34,857 nt of DNA, taken from IMG/VR virus record IMGVR_UViG_3300044939_000251, positions 1-34,857 of that record; one strand, written 5' to 3'. A program made the translations under genes and the position numbers. The notes below the pieces were generated by a model. It saw only the letters and a list, made by a program, of their open reading frames with translations. It was not told the origin of the DNA and made no database searches. This DNA comes from a virus. Within the stretch, counting starts at the first letter, position 1. Every line of letters starts with the position of its first letter. Of the stretch, positions 1-7,819 are shown one piece after another.

Positions 1-120
1 GGGCAAACATGGTATCACGCAAAACGCTGGTGGAGGCTGGCAGAGGTTATGGAGCAAAATTTGGGCAAAATTGCTGCAGCGATGGAGCAGGAGATTAATA
101 ACAGATTAGCAAAATTGTAG
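1..120 (+). CDS. 3' end of HK97 gp10-like protein (partial, duplicate of the copy at 34434-34850)
   Basis: This is the last 39 codons and TAG stop (118-120) of the gene that begins at 34434. It is present here only because the ends of the contig are redundant, and it has no start of its own. On the closed circle the gene is read once, directly followed by the prohead protease. See the full-length entry at 34434 for the description. Confidence 0.93.
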   Translation, partial: GQTWYHAKRWWRLAEVMEQNLGKIAAAMEQEINNRLAKL

Positions 121-127
121 TATAATA
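1..127. repeat. Terminal direct repeat, left copy (contig circularity)
   Basis: Bases 1-127 are identical to 34731-34857. The repeat lies inside a coding sequence (the end of the HK97 gp10-like gene) plus a few bases beyond its stop. The length of 127 equals a common maximum assembly k-mer, so the simplest reading is a circular or circularly permuted genome cut open by the assembler. A true short direct terminal repeat is the alternative. Confidence 0.95.
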
Positions 128-141
128 TAGGAGCAGGAGTG

Positions 142-1134
142 ATGGAACATAAGGTTTTCGCTTTACAAAAATCGGAATGGGCGGACAAGAGAGTTTCCGC
201 AATTTTTGCAACCACAGGCAATGAAGACTCGGTAGGCGATATTATTCTGCCAGGGGCATTCAAGAAAACCCTCAAAGAGCGAGCCAGACGGATCCGAGTC
301 CTGTGGAACCACCGATACGAAGATCCCCCGATTGCAACGGTAGAAAAAATTCAAGAGATTGACCTGTCAGACCAGGGCATCCTAGGAGTACAAACGGGGC
401 TTTGGGCAGAAGTCAATTTTCTAGACACTCCCAGAGCGCAAGAGGTGTACGAAGCTATCAAAGCAGGGGCTATTTCGGAGGCTTCTATCGGGTTCGATTT
501 GGTCAAAAATAAGTGGAAAATTGAAGGCAACAAGCGCATTATCTCGGAGCTAATACTTTGGGATATTTCGTTTGTCAATTGGGGAGCGAACGACAAAACT
601 TACATCGTGGAAAAAGCAGCAGTTCCGTTCCGTTCGTACGGGGTGGATTTAGAATCCAGCTGGAACGCGCCAACATTGGGAGATTTTACCAGCGACACTT
701 GGGACGACCTATCCGACGCGGAAAAGCGTAGGATCGGCAACCATTTTGCGTGGAGCCAAAACTGGCCTCCCGAAGCATTCGGAGACTTGAAACTGCCGCA
801 CCATGTTCCGTCTGCGGACGGGGTCGGTAAAGCAGTTTGGCGAGGTGTTTCCGCAGCGATGGCTGCGTTGATGGGTGCACGGGGCGGTGTAGACATTCCC
901 GATTCCGACAGGCAAGGGGTTTATAACCACCTCGTGCAACACTACAAAGAGATGGACAAAATCCCACCCGACTACAAGTCAGTGGACGAGGCATACCATC
1001 TCGCAAAAGCAATGCAACTGGTAAGTGGGTCTGCCAAGCGAGCACTCTGGAAAGAGTGGCTGCTGCGGTATGATCCGAAATTGTACAGAAAATTAATGGA
1101 GGTTGGCCATGGAGACATTACAACAAGTGCTTGA
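142..1134 (+). CDS. HK97-family prohead protease with C-terminal extension domain
   Basis: This serine protease should cleave the capsid protein and itself inside the prohead during maturation. The first 160 residues follow the family pattern: a GDII-LPGAF segment, the putative catalytic His in VLWNH (about residue 57) and the putative Ser in EASIGF (about residue 115). Residues 165-280 form a second domain (FAWSQNWPPEAFGDLKLPHH, then an Ala-rich MAALMGARGG stretch and a YNHLVQHY stretch) that I know as a recurrent C-terminal extension in this family. I chose ATG 142 over GTG 139 because AGGAG at 129-133 is then 8 nt away. The 3' end overlaps the capsid gene by 26 nt. TATAAT at 121-126 resembles a -10 box but has no matching -35. 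Family assignment is firm; the role of the extension is not. Confidence 0.92.
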   Translation: MEHKVFALQKSEWADKRVSAIFATTGNEDSVGDIILPGAFKKTLKERARRIRVLWNHRYEDPPIATVEKIQEIDLSDQGILGVQTGLWAEVNFLDTPRAQEVYEAIKAGAISEASIGFDLVKNKWKIEGNKRIISELILWDISFVNWGANDKTYIVEKAAVPFRSYGVDLESSWNAPTLGDFTSDTWDDLSDAEKRRIGNHFAWSQNWPPEAFGDLKLPHHVPSADGVGKAVWRGVSAAMAALMGARGGVDIPDSDRQGVYNHLVQHYKEMDKIPPDYKSVDEAYHLAKAMQLVSGSAKRALWKEWLLRYDPKLYRKLMEVGHGDITTSA

Positions 1135-2374
1135 GCAATTGGAAGCACTAGAAAATTCAGAAAATTTTGACTTGGACGAATATAAAACTTTACTAGAAAA
1201 GGCAGAACAACTGCGACAACAGGAGCAGCTTAAGCAAAAAGCAGAAGAACTCAAAAACTGGGCTGCGCAACCCAAGCCAACGGTGACCCCTGCTGTCTGG
1301 GGCGATGGAAAACCCCAAGAATTTGCCGTGGACGAAAAGTCATGGGTCGAAGTTGACGGAGTAAAGTATCTTATCCCAGTGGGCGTGCAGTCTAAGAGCT
1401 ACAAGTCCGCGTTCGAGGGGTATCTTGCGAAGGGCAAGGAGCATCTGGGACCCGAAGACCGCAAAACTTTGCAGTCGGGCGTGGACGGTGCAGGTGGGTA
1501 TCTGGTGCCGGAAGATTTTATGACCCAGTTGCTGAAAAAAGTTGCGGCGATGTCAACTTTTCGCAGCAAAGCACGGGTCTATACAACCAGTCGAGATGCG
1601 GTGTCGATTCCGTACATTAAATACACCACGGATGACATTTACACCTCTGGCATTCGCATGAACTGGTTGGGCGAACTTCCCGCCAGCGCATCCGACCATC
1701 GGTTTACGTCGACAGACGTTTTCGATATTAAGAAAATCGAAGTCCACAACGCATATTCGTCCGTTCCCATTTCCGAAGACATGCTGATGGACTCTGCGTT
1801 CAACATTACCAGCGTGTTGACCGAGTTATTTGCCGAGAGCTTTGCATTGGGCGAGGAAGAAGCGTTCACCGCTGGCAATGGGGTGCGCCGACCGCGAGGT
1901 TTGATTACGGAGACCGCGGACATTACGCAAGTGGTCTCTGGTAATGCGAGTGCGCTGACTGCGGATGGCATCTTAGACTTGTACTTTGCGTTACCGCGTC
2001 AATATCGTGCTTCTGCGGTCTGGGTTATGAATAGCGCCACCCAGAAGGCTATCGAAAAGTTCAAAGATACGCAAGGGCGGTATCTTATCTCAAGTCTGCT
2101 GAACTCGTCTCTTTCCCTCGGCGAAACCGAGAGTTTGAAAGGTAAGCCAATTATGGTAAACGAGTTCATGCCCGATATTGCTGCCAATGCGTTTCCACTT
2201 ATCTTTGGAGACTTGAGCGGATACGCCATCGTAGACCGCATGGGAATTTCCATCCAGCGGTTATCCGAGATTTATGCGGAATACAACACGGTTTTGTTCC
2301 TGTGCCGTAAGCGAGTTGGTGGCATGTTGGTTGAACCGTGGAAATTCCGCGTCCAGAAGGTTGCTGCTTCCTAA
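1109..2374 (+). CDS. Major capsid protein (HK97 fold)
   Basis: This should be the main shell protein. The protein has about 421 residues from ATG 1109, preceded by GGAGG at 1098-1102 with 6-nt spacing; the TTG at 1103 is less likely. The first 100 or so residues are charged and predicted coiled coil (METLQQVLEQLEALENSEN onward), matching the delta domain that acts as internal scaffold and is removed by the protease encoded just upstream. The body starts with the typical SGVDGAGGYLVPEDF segment and continues with a TVLFLCRKRVGG stretch near the C-terminus, typical of Phage_capsid family members. Protease followed directly by capsid is the standard HK97-like order. No separate scaffold gene is visible. 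Confidence 0.94.
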   Translation: METLQQVLEQLEALENSENFDLDEYKTLLEKAEQLRQQEQLKQKAEELKNWAAQPKPTVTPAVWGDGKPQEFAVDEKSWVEVDGVKYLIPVGVQSKSYKSAFEGYLAKGKEHLGPEDRKTLQSGVDGAGGYLVPEDFMTQLLKKVAAMSTFRSKARVYTTSRDAVSIPYIKYTTDDIYTSGIRMNWLGELPASASDHRFTSTDVFDIKKIEVHNAYSSVPISEDMLMDSAFNITSVLTELFAESFALGEEEAFTAGNGVRRPRGLITETADITQVVSGNASALTADGILDLYFALPRQYRASAVWVMNSATQKAIEKFKDTQGRYLISSLLNSSLSLGETESLKGKPIMVNEFMPDIAANAFPLIFGDLSGYAIVDRMGISIQRLSEIYAEYNTVLFLCRKRVGGMLVEPWKFRVQKVAAS

Positions 2375-2389
2375 TAACGGAGGGATGAC

Positions 2390-2746
2390 ATGAAACAAAA
2401 GGTAGTCGTTTTACAAGCACCTGCATCGCTGTCTGCAAACACCAACGGTTCATCCGTCACGGTGCATACTCAAAAGATTGCTACTCGTCGCAAAGCCACC
2501 ATGTATGTTTTGGTCGGGTCGGTATCTGGAACTTCTCCGACCATGACCGTAAAATTGCAAGGTAGCAACGACGGGAGCACCTGGGCAGACATTGCTGATA
2601 GCACCACCGAAACCATCTCTGCTGCGGGCACTTACACAAAAGAAGTTGACATCACCCGTCCGTATGTGAGGTCGGTGTGTACGCTGGGTGGAACATCGCC
2701 AGTTTTTGTGGCATCGGCGTTTTTGATTACCGATAAACTGGCATAG
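2390..2746 (+). CDS. Probable head decoration protein (beta-rich, 118 aa)
   Basis: A short Thr/Ser/Val-rich protein with alternating hydrophobic residues, including KLQGSNDGSTWADIADSTTE, which looks like an immunoglobulin-like or jelly-roll beta sandwich. It sits immediately after the capsid gene (15-nt gap, GGAGG about 5 nt upstream of ATG) and before the connector, where many siphophages place capsid-stabilising decoration proteins. There are no membrane segments or signal peptide. I do not recognise a specific family, so the role comes from position and composition. Confidence 0.55.
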   Translation: MKQKVVVLQAPASLSANTNGSSVTVHTQKIATRRKATMYVLVGSVSGTSPTMTVKLQGSNDGSTWADIADSTTETISAAGTYTKEVDITRPYVRSVCTLGGTSPVFVASAFLITDKLA

Positions 2747-2754
2747 GGTAAGGT

Positions 2755-3297
2755 ATGGGGATTGCCACGCTGGCAGAGCTTAAAGCATATCTGGGGATTG
2801 CATCCTCCAGCGAGGATGCAATCCTAACAACTACGTTGTCCGCGTCGCAGCGGTGGATTGAAACCATTACGGATCGGTATTTTGAGCCTGTTAGCGGTAT
2901 CCGATATTTCAGCTTTGAGAACCCCAAAGAAATCTTTTTGGACCAAGATCTGCTGGCGTTGGCATCCTTAAAATTAGACGATGAAACTATTGATTCCTCG
3001 GACATCGAGCTTCATCCGAGAAATTCCGAACGCAAAATTTGGATAAAGCTATTATCTGCGTATTATCCGACTTCGGAAAATCCCGTATGGAGCGTGAACG
3101 GAACCTGGGGCTATTCCCTGACCGTGCCAGAAGATGTCAAAATGGCTTGCTTACGTTTGGCGGCATACATGTATCGGCAGAAGGATGCGCAAGTTTTTGA
3201 TGTTACAGCCATGCCAGACGTTGGCCAGATGACCATTCCACAAGGGATTCCGAAAGACGTTCAGATTATTGTAAAATCTTACAGGAGAGTATGGTAG
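2755..3297 (+). CDS. Head-tail connector protein (HK97 gp6-like)
   Basis: This is probably the adaptor ring that binds under the portal. The 180-aa protein begins with a LAELKAYLGI helix followed by DAILTTTLSASQRWIETITDR, the usual start of gp6-like connectors. The middle is beta-rich (YFEPVSGIRYFSFE) and the C-terminal half returns to helices (VPEDVKMACLRLAAYMY). It follows the capsid and decoration genes as expected. The stop overlaps the start of the next gene by 7 nt, suggesting translational coupling. The family call rests on these patterns and on order. Confidence 0.8.
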   Translation: MGIATLAELKAYLGIASSSEDAILTTTLSASQRWIETITDRYFEPVSGIRYFSFENPKEIFLDQDLLALASLKLDDETIDSSDIELHPRNSERKIWIKLLSAYYPTSENPVWSVNGTWGYSLTVPEDVKMACLRLAAYMYRQKDAQVFDVTAMPDVGQMTIPQGIPKDVQIIVKSYRRVW

Positions 3298-3698
3298 TTC
3301 CGTCGATTGCTGGCATTCGCAATAAAATTATCACCCAACTGCAGTCTGTCTTGACAGTGCAGAACGACTTGTACCAGTTTAACACTGCCGACCTTCCGTC
3401 AGGGTTTTTGCAGATGGAAGAAATTGTCGCGACCCCGCGGGGTTTTGAAGCGATGTGGACAATCCGATGGGCAATAAATGCGGTTGTATCGCCCGTGGCG
3501 CAAAAGGTTCGGTCGGAACAGCGTGAGTCGGCTGAGACATTGCTGCAAAATTGTATGCAAGCAATTATGTCAGATGTCACGCTGGGCGATTCGGTCGACC
3601 ACTTGAGTCGATGTTCCAGTATCGGCGTACAGGTTCTGTCCGTGTCGGAAATTGATTACATTGGGTTTAGATTGATTCTGGAGACGGTGATAAAATGA
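3291..3698 (+). CDS. Putative neck / tail-terminator protein
   Basis: A 135-aa protein between the connector and the major tail protein. It starts with a helix (IAGIRNKIITQLQSVL), followed by a beta-rich section including FEAMWTIRWAINAVVSPV and a final RLILETVIK strand, the alpha-then-beta layout usual for tail-completion (gpU-like) proteins that cap the tail tube. AGGAG lies 5-6 nt upstream of ATG 3291. It overlaps the next gene by 4 nt (ATGA). The function is inferred from size, composition and gene order. Confidence 0.55.
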   Translation: MVVPSIAGIRNKIITQLQSVLTVQNDLYQFNTADLPSGFLQMEEIVATPRGFEAMWTIRWAINAVVSPVAQKVRSEQRESAETLLQNCMQAIMSDVTLGDSVDHLSRCSSIGVQVLSVSEIDYIGFRLILETVIK

Positions 3699-3904
3699 AC
3701 TGGGTCTATCAATATATCGGCAATGGCGAGTTCTTGCTGGGAGTTCCACGCCGAAATTTGAACAGCGAGGACGTGGAAACCCTGTTCCAGCAAGGCTGGA
3801 CGGAAGAAAAATTGCTGGCAACAGGGCTATATGCTAAATTTGAAACTGTAACAAAACCCAAGCAGCAGAAGGTTGTTTTTCCGCAGAATTTGAAGGAGGA
3901 ATAA
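3695..3904 (+). CDS. Small conserved phage protein (69 aa), unknown
   Basis: The protein carries a pattern I have seen in small proteins of phage structural modules: VPRRNLNSEDVETL followed by KLLATGLYAKFE. It is translationally coupled to the previous gene (ATGA overlap) and ends 1 nt before the major tail protein gene, whose GGAGG it supplies (3895-3899). The tail is basic. There are no membrane segments. It may be a minor neck or tail assembly component; the sequence gives no specific function. Confidence 0.6.
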   Translation: MNWVYQYIGNGEFLLGVPRRNLNSEDVETLFQQGWTEEKLLATGLYAKFETVTKPKQQKVVFPQNLKEE

Positions 3905-3905
3905 G

Positions 3906-4865
3906 ATGGCAATTTATGCTATGCGCACAATCCAATTGGGTGTAGAGACGACTTGGGGGACGGCAGTTACACCAAACCGTGCCTTACGGGGCTTGCAGGA
4001 TTTAAAAGTTAACGTGGATCCGCAAGTCACCGTAGAATCAGAGTTGGGCGTATATGTTCCGAACATTGTAAAGCGCAAGACCCCATTGGTGGATGGGTCT
4101 TTGGAGTTGGGCGTTTCCTACCAGCACATTATTTATCCGTTTGCTATGCTGTTCGGAGCTTCTACTCCGAGCGGATCGGATCCTTATACTTGGACGTTTA
4201 ATGCTCCGACTACTTCACCTTCCAGCCCCAAGTCTTTTACGGGCAAGTATGGCTTCAGCGGTGGAGTTTACCAAATTACAGGGATGCTAGCAAATAATTT
4301 GACCTTGTCTGGACAAGCAGATGAGGATTTGACTTGTTCCCTGGACTTTTTGGGCAGAACAGTTTCCCCTGTGACTTCTTTGGAAACAATTGCGTTGCCC
4401 GAAGTTGATTATGTTAGCATTTCGAACGGGAAATTCTATTTGGACAATTGGACAGGCACACCTGGTACGACTGAAATTCTGGGCACTCTAATTAGTTTTG
4501 AGCTTACAATTAATCCCAATCGCCACACCAAACAATTTATTTCTTCCGCTGCCCAACCAGAAGCATTTGGCGAAGGGGCTTGGGAAATCGGTCTAAACTG
4601 CGTGTTTGAATGGAATGCGACCTCGAAAGCGATTGTAGACGCAAGTTTGTCCGATTCCGTCCAGAAACAGATTAAAATTTCTTTCACGAAAAGCGCAAGC
4701 CGAAGTTTGTCTTTTATCATCCCGGTTATTTTAACAGACCAATACACCTTGTTCTCCGACCGCGATGGCAATGCTACGGTAGAGTTGTCTTTTAAAGCAT
4801 TGTACGACGCAACCAATTCTCGGATTTTGACTGTACAAGTGGTAAACGATGTAAGTGCGTTATGA
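3906..4865 (+). CDS. Major tail (tube) protein
   Basis: This is the building block of the tail tube. The 319-aa protein starts with IQLGVETTWGTAVTPNRALRG, a signature of long tail tube proteins in many siphophages, and is Ser/Thr/Gly-rich and beta-rich throughout. It lies between the tail-completion genes and the overlapping tail chaperone pair, exactly where the tube gene belongs. The ribosome binding site is GGAGG at 3895-3899. The 3' end overlaps the chaperone gene by 4 nt. Confidence 0.85.
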   Translation: MAIYAMRTIQLGVETTWGTAVTPNRALRGLQDLKVNVDPQVTVESELGVYVPNIVKRKTPLVDGSLELGVSYQHIIYPFAMLFGASTPSGSDPYTWTFNAPTTSPSSPKSFTGKYGFSGGVYQITGMLANNLTLSGQADEDLTCSLDFLGRTVSPVTSLETIALPEVDYVSISNGKFYLDNWTGTPGTTEILGTLISFELTINPNRHTKQFISSAAQPEAFGEGAWEIGLNCVFEWNATSKAIVDASLSDSVQKQIKISFTKSASRSLSFIIPVILTDQYTLFSDRDGNATVELSFKALYDATNSRILTVQVVNDVSAL

Positions 4866-5158
4866 CCCAAGAGATTACTATTATACCAAAGCATGATTTT
4901 AATAAGCAGCCTGGATCTTTCAAACTGCGACGCCGAATCTTGGAGGTTCTGGCCAACGGCACTCAAGACCCGAAAAATTTGCTAGCACTGCAAGACCTTA
5001 TTGAAGAAATTTTAAAGGTCGGCTGCGAAATTCAGGGTGGCACGTGGGAAGAGGCTATGGAAAATCTATCCGCAGAGGAAGCGGATACATTATTACAACA
5101 AATAATCGGAGTGCAACAAGAAGAGATAAATTTTACAGTCGAGAGTCCCAGTATCTAG
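4862..5158 (+). CDS. Tail assembly chaperone, short form (gpG-like)
   Basis: A 98-aa acidic helical protein with no structural-protein look, between the tube gene and the tape measure gene. This is the position of gpG-type chaperones, which bind the tape measure protein during tail assembly and are absent from the mature virion. It starts inside the tube stop (ATGA). A heptamer A AAT TTT lies in the correct reading phase at 5128-5134, close to the stop at 5156-5158. A -1 slip there extends the protein into the next frame to give about 151 aa. Confidence 0.8.
   Translation: MTQEITIIPKHDFNKQPGSFKLRRRILEVLANGTQDPKNLLALQDLIEEILKVGCEIQGGTWEEAMENLSAEEADTLLQQIIGVQQEEINFTVESPSI
5128..5134 (+). promoter_or_regulatory. 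Programmed -1 ribosomal frameshift site (A AAT TTT)
   Basis: The heptamer fits X XXY YYZ in the frame of the gene starting at 4862 (codons AAT, TTT). After slipping, the tRNAs re-pair on AAA and TTT and reading continues with TAC at 5134. Position (22 nt before the stop, between tube and tape measure genes) matches the conserved gpG/gpGT frameshift of long-tailed phages. I did not identify a clear stimulatory hairpin by eye. Confidence 0.8.
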
Positions 5159-5316
5159 AACTGGTGCTGTTGGCATCTGAAGAATGGGGGATTCCACCGT
5201 GGGTTTTAGAAGAGCAAGCATCTGCATACTGGATGGATGCTTGGGTTGCTTGGAAGAAAAAATTACAACGGGAGATAGAACGTGGCAGACGTCAGAATAA
5301 AATTGCTAGCAGATGA
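5134..5316 (+). CDS. Tail assembly chaperone, -1 frameshift extension (gpT-like part)
   Basis: This stretch is read only after the -1 slip at 5128-5134 and adds 60 residues to the 91 residues upstream. It begins YSRESQYLELVLL and continues with a Trp-rich helix (WMDAWVAWKKKLQREIERGR). An ATG at 5044 also opens this frame but has no convincing ribosome binding site and lies inside the gpG gene. The 3' end overlaps the tape measure start by 35 nt. In the lambda paradigm the fused form recruits tube subunits and the short form coats the tape measure; that role is carried over here by analogy. Confidence 0.78.
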   Translation, partial: YSRESQYLELVLLASEEWGIPPWVLEEQASAYWMDAWVAWKKKLQREIERGRRQNKIASR

Positions 5317-7819
5317 TCGTGCGACCCCTGCTTTTCGGAATTTGCAGTCAACATTCATGAAAACCGAAGCAGTGGGTAAGGGGGTTTTCAGCCGATTGTC
5401 GTCCTATCTTATCGGATCGTTTCAACAGTCTATTGGTTTCGTCACGGCAAATATATTTATGCGGTTTACCAGCCAGCTGAACCAATTGGGTGGTGCTGCG
5501 ATGGATGCTGTTAGCAATTTTGAGAGCTTACGACTGACGTTGGAGACGGTTGTAGCAAGGGACATGGTTCGGTCATCTGGCGGGGCACTGAAAATGGCAG
5601 ATGCCTTGTCGCAGTCTACCGAAAAAACCAAAGAGCTGATGCAGTGGCTGCAAGAATTAGCAATTCGTTCTCCGTACGCCACGGAACAAGTGACCGAATC
5701 GTTTTTGTACTTTGCGCGGTATGGGATGCCCGTAGAAAAAGCAAAAGAGCTAGCTGATGCATTGCTGCAGGTTGCAGCAGGTTCTGGGTTGACACAAGAG
5801 AATTTGAACAGCGCGGCATACGCGTTGGCACAACTGTCGGGTTCTGATAAAATATTAATGCAAGACTTGCGGCAGCTGTTGAATGCGGGGATAGATGTTC
5901 GGTCTATCTTGGACGAGCTGGGGGTGTCGTTTTCCAATTTGAACGAAGATACCAGGGAATTAGGAATTACCACACAAGATTTCATCAAAAAGTTCATCCA
6001 AATTTCTAAACGGGACTTTGCCGGGTCGGTTGGCCGTATGGCAAAATCTTGGGCGGGCATGAAGGGGGCATTACAGGATATCAAAGATGTTGGGTTGCGG
6101 GCATTGTTCCAGGGGGTGTTTGACGTGCTGCAGCCACTGGTACAAAAATTTACAGACTGGATGCTGGGTCCCGGTCTTGATAAATTGCAACAAATGGGGA
6201 AAACCCTCGGCGAAATAGCCATGAAAGTGGTTAATTTGGGAGAGGCAATTGCCGAAGCAGGGGTATTTTCTATTGAAGCCAGAGAGGCTTTATCCTGGAT
6301 TTCTCCAGAATTGGTAACAATTTACGACAAGGTTGCACCAATTTTAGAGAAAATTGTTACCAAAGTCTCAGAAGTATTCGGAAAAGTCAAAAATGTATTT
6401 GCAACAGCGTTTGAAAAGGGGATATTCTCTGAAGAATTTGAAAATGCATTGGGCGAAATTAGCCCAGAATTAGAAAAATTTTACACCGAAACTCTTGAAC
6501 CGTGGCTTCAAGATGTATTAAAACTTTTCGGGAAAATTAAGAATGCATTTGTAGCAGCATTCACGGAAGGCATATCTTCCGAAGAATTTGAAAGTTCACT
6601 AGGTGAAATTAGTCCACAATTAGAAGAATTTTATACTGGGACTATTGAACCCTGGGTGAACAAAGTTGTCGAAAAACTTGGAGAAATTAAAGATAAATTT
6701 GTAGAATACAAAGATGTACTGCTAGGAGCTGGCAAAACAGCTTTAATAATTGTCGGATCTTTTTTGGCACTTTCAGGAATTGCATCTATTATTGCTTCTG
6801 TTGTGGCTTCATTATCTTCTTTAAATTTAGTCCTTGGATTAATTGCAATTGGAATTGGGTTATTTTCGCTGGCTTGGGAAACCAACTGGGCAGGGATGCG
6901 AGATACATTGACACAAATTTGGCAAGAGAGTATTCTGCCGACTTTTGAAGCCATAAAATTGAAATTCTCGGAAATAGTTGGAGAAACTCAAACAAGCAAA
7001 GAAAGTTTTATCGATTGGGCATCGATCTGGGATTTTATAACGGGATTATTCCGTGTGGGTTTCCAGGTTTTGCGTCGAGAGATTGGTATGTTTTTCGCTT
7101 TGTTGCGGGGAGATTTTGACGCATTCAAAATGCACCTTAAAGAGTTTTCAATTACCATATTAGAATACGTTAACCATTTTATCGAAGCGTTTGGTGGAAA
7201 ACCCATTGAGAATGTTAGAGCAGCTGTAGAAGCAATTGACGTGAATCTTTGGCTAATGGTAGAAGTTATCAAACTGCGTTGGCAAGATGCTGTTCGGTAC
7301 ACAGAAGAACAAATAAATCAATTTGTACAAGGTATTGTAAACGGTTTCACCACAGCCAAAAACAAGGTATCCGAAAAGGTACAAGAAATTGTCAATGCAA
7401 TAAAGAGTAAGTTTAACATCGGTAATTTTGTATCCATCGGCAAGGACATTGTAGACGGAATTGTGCGCGGAGTATTAGATTCTGCATACAAAATTGCACT
7501 TGCGTTCAACGGAGCAATTATCCCGGTTATTCAAACAATTAAAGACATCTTGGGAATCCATTCTCCCAGTGCGGTGTTCCGTGAAATCGGAGCACAAATG
7601 GCATTGGGGTTGCAGCAAGGGTTCTACCAGCAATTGCGAGGGCTGCAAGTGGATACGGGGAACTTCCAGCAGGTTGTTCCGTCTACCAGTGCACCGATAA
7701 ATGTTGTAATCAATGTAGATGCGCAAGTGTCTTCCGACATCGACATTCAAAATCTGGCCAGACGGCTGGCGGAAGAGATCGGAAAGCAGACTAGGTTTGC
7801 AAGGGGTTATAGTGTATGA
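5282..7819 (+). CDS. Tail tape measure protein (845 aa)
   Basis: This sets tail length and is released on infection. Residues 60-270 form a recognisable tape-measure domain (ESLRLTLETVVARD, then KELADALLQVAAGSGLTQEN, then LNAGIDVRSILDELGVSF). Three degenerate repeats of about 50 residues follow (residues 321-473). A hydrophobic block at about 480-535 (LIIVGSFLALSGIASIIASVV and more) could insert in the host membrane. The C-terminus has the common GIHSPSAVFREIGAQMALGLQQGF segment. The start is GTG 5282, with GGAG at 5271-5274 upstream. At 0.15 nm per residue the tail would be near 127 nm. The stop overlaps the next gene by 4 nt. Confidence 0.93.
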   Translation: MADVRIKLLADDRATPAFRNLQSTFMKTEAVGKGVFSRLSSYLIGSFQQSIGFVTANIFMRFTSQLNQLGGAAMDAVSNFESLRLTLETVVARDMVRSSGGALKMADALSQSTEKTKELMQWLQELAIRSPYATEQVTESFLYFARYGMPVEKAKELADALLQVAAGSGLTQENLNSAAYALAQLSGSDKILMQDLRQLLNAGIDVRSILDELGVSFSNLNEDTRELGITTQDFIKKFIQISKRDFAGSVGRMAKSWAGMKGALQDIKDVGLRALFQGVFDVLQPLVQKFTDWMLGPGLDKLQQMGKTLGEIAMKVVNLGEAIAEAGVFSIEAREALSWISPELVTIYDKVAPILEKIVTKVSEVFGKVKNVFATAFEKGIFSEEFENALGEISPELEKFYTETLEPWLQDVLKLFGKIKNAFVAAFTEGISSEEFESSLGEISPQLEEFYTGTIEPWVNKVVEKLGEIKDKFVEYKDVLLGAGKTALIIVGSFLALSGIASIIASVVASLSSLNLVLGLIAIGIGLFSLAWETNWAGMRDTLTQIWQESILPTFEAIKLKFSEIVGETQTSKESFIDWASIWDFITGLFRVGFQVLRREIGMFFALLRGDFDAFKMHLKEFSITILEYVNHFIEAFGGKPIENVRAAVEAIDVNLWLMVEVIKLRWQDAVRYTEEQINQFVQGIVNGFTTAKNKVSEKVQEIVNAIKSKFNIGNFVSIGKDIVDGIVRGVLDSAYKIALAFNGAIIPVIQTIKDILGIHSPSAVFREIGAQMALGLQQGFYQQLRGLQVDTGNFQQVVPSTSAPINVVINVDAQVSSDIDIQNLARRLAEEIGKQTRFARGYSV
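6242..6700 (+). repeat. Three tandem ~50-residue coding repeats in the tape measure gene
   Basis: Copies 2 and 3 are exactly 50 codons each (6401-6550 and 6551-6700) and align without gaps, for example GIFSEEFENALGEISPELE against GISSEEFESSLGEISPQLE. Copy 1 (about 6242-6400) is more diverged and 3 codons longer (GVFSIEAREALSWISPELV). The repeats are visible in the protein and still partly visible in DNA. Confidence 0.85.

Noticed and set aside
121-126. TATAAT as a promoter for the prohead protease and capsid
   Set aside because: No -35 hexamer at a suitable distance and no extended -10; the genes are already covered by the late transcript.
5422-6222. Minus-strand 266-codon frame opposite the tape measure gene
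   Set aside because: Antisense shadow of the tape measure reading frame, with unusual Ser/Asn/Cys composition and no ribosome binding site.
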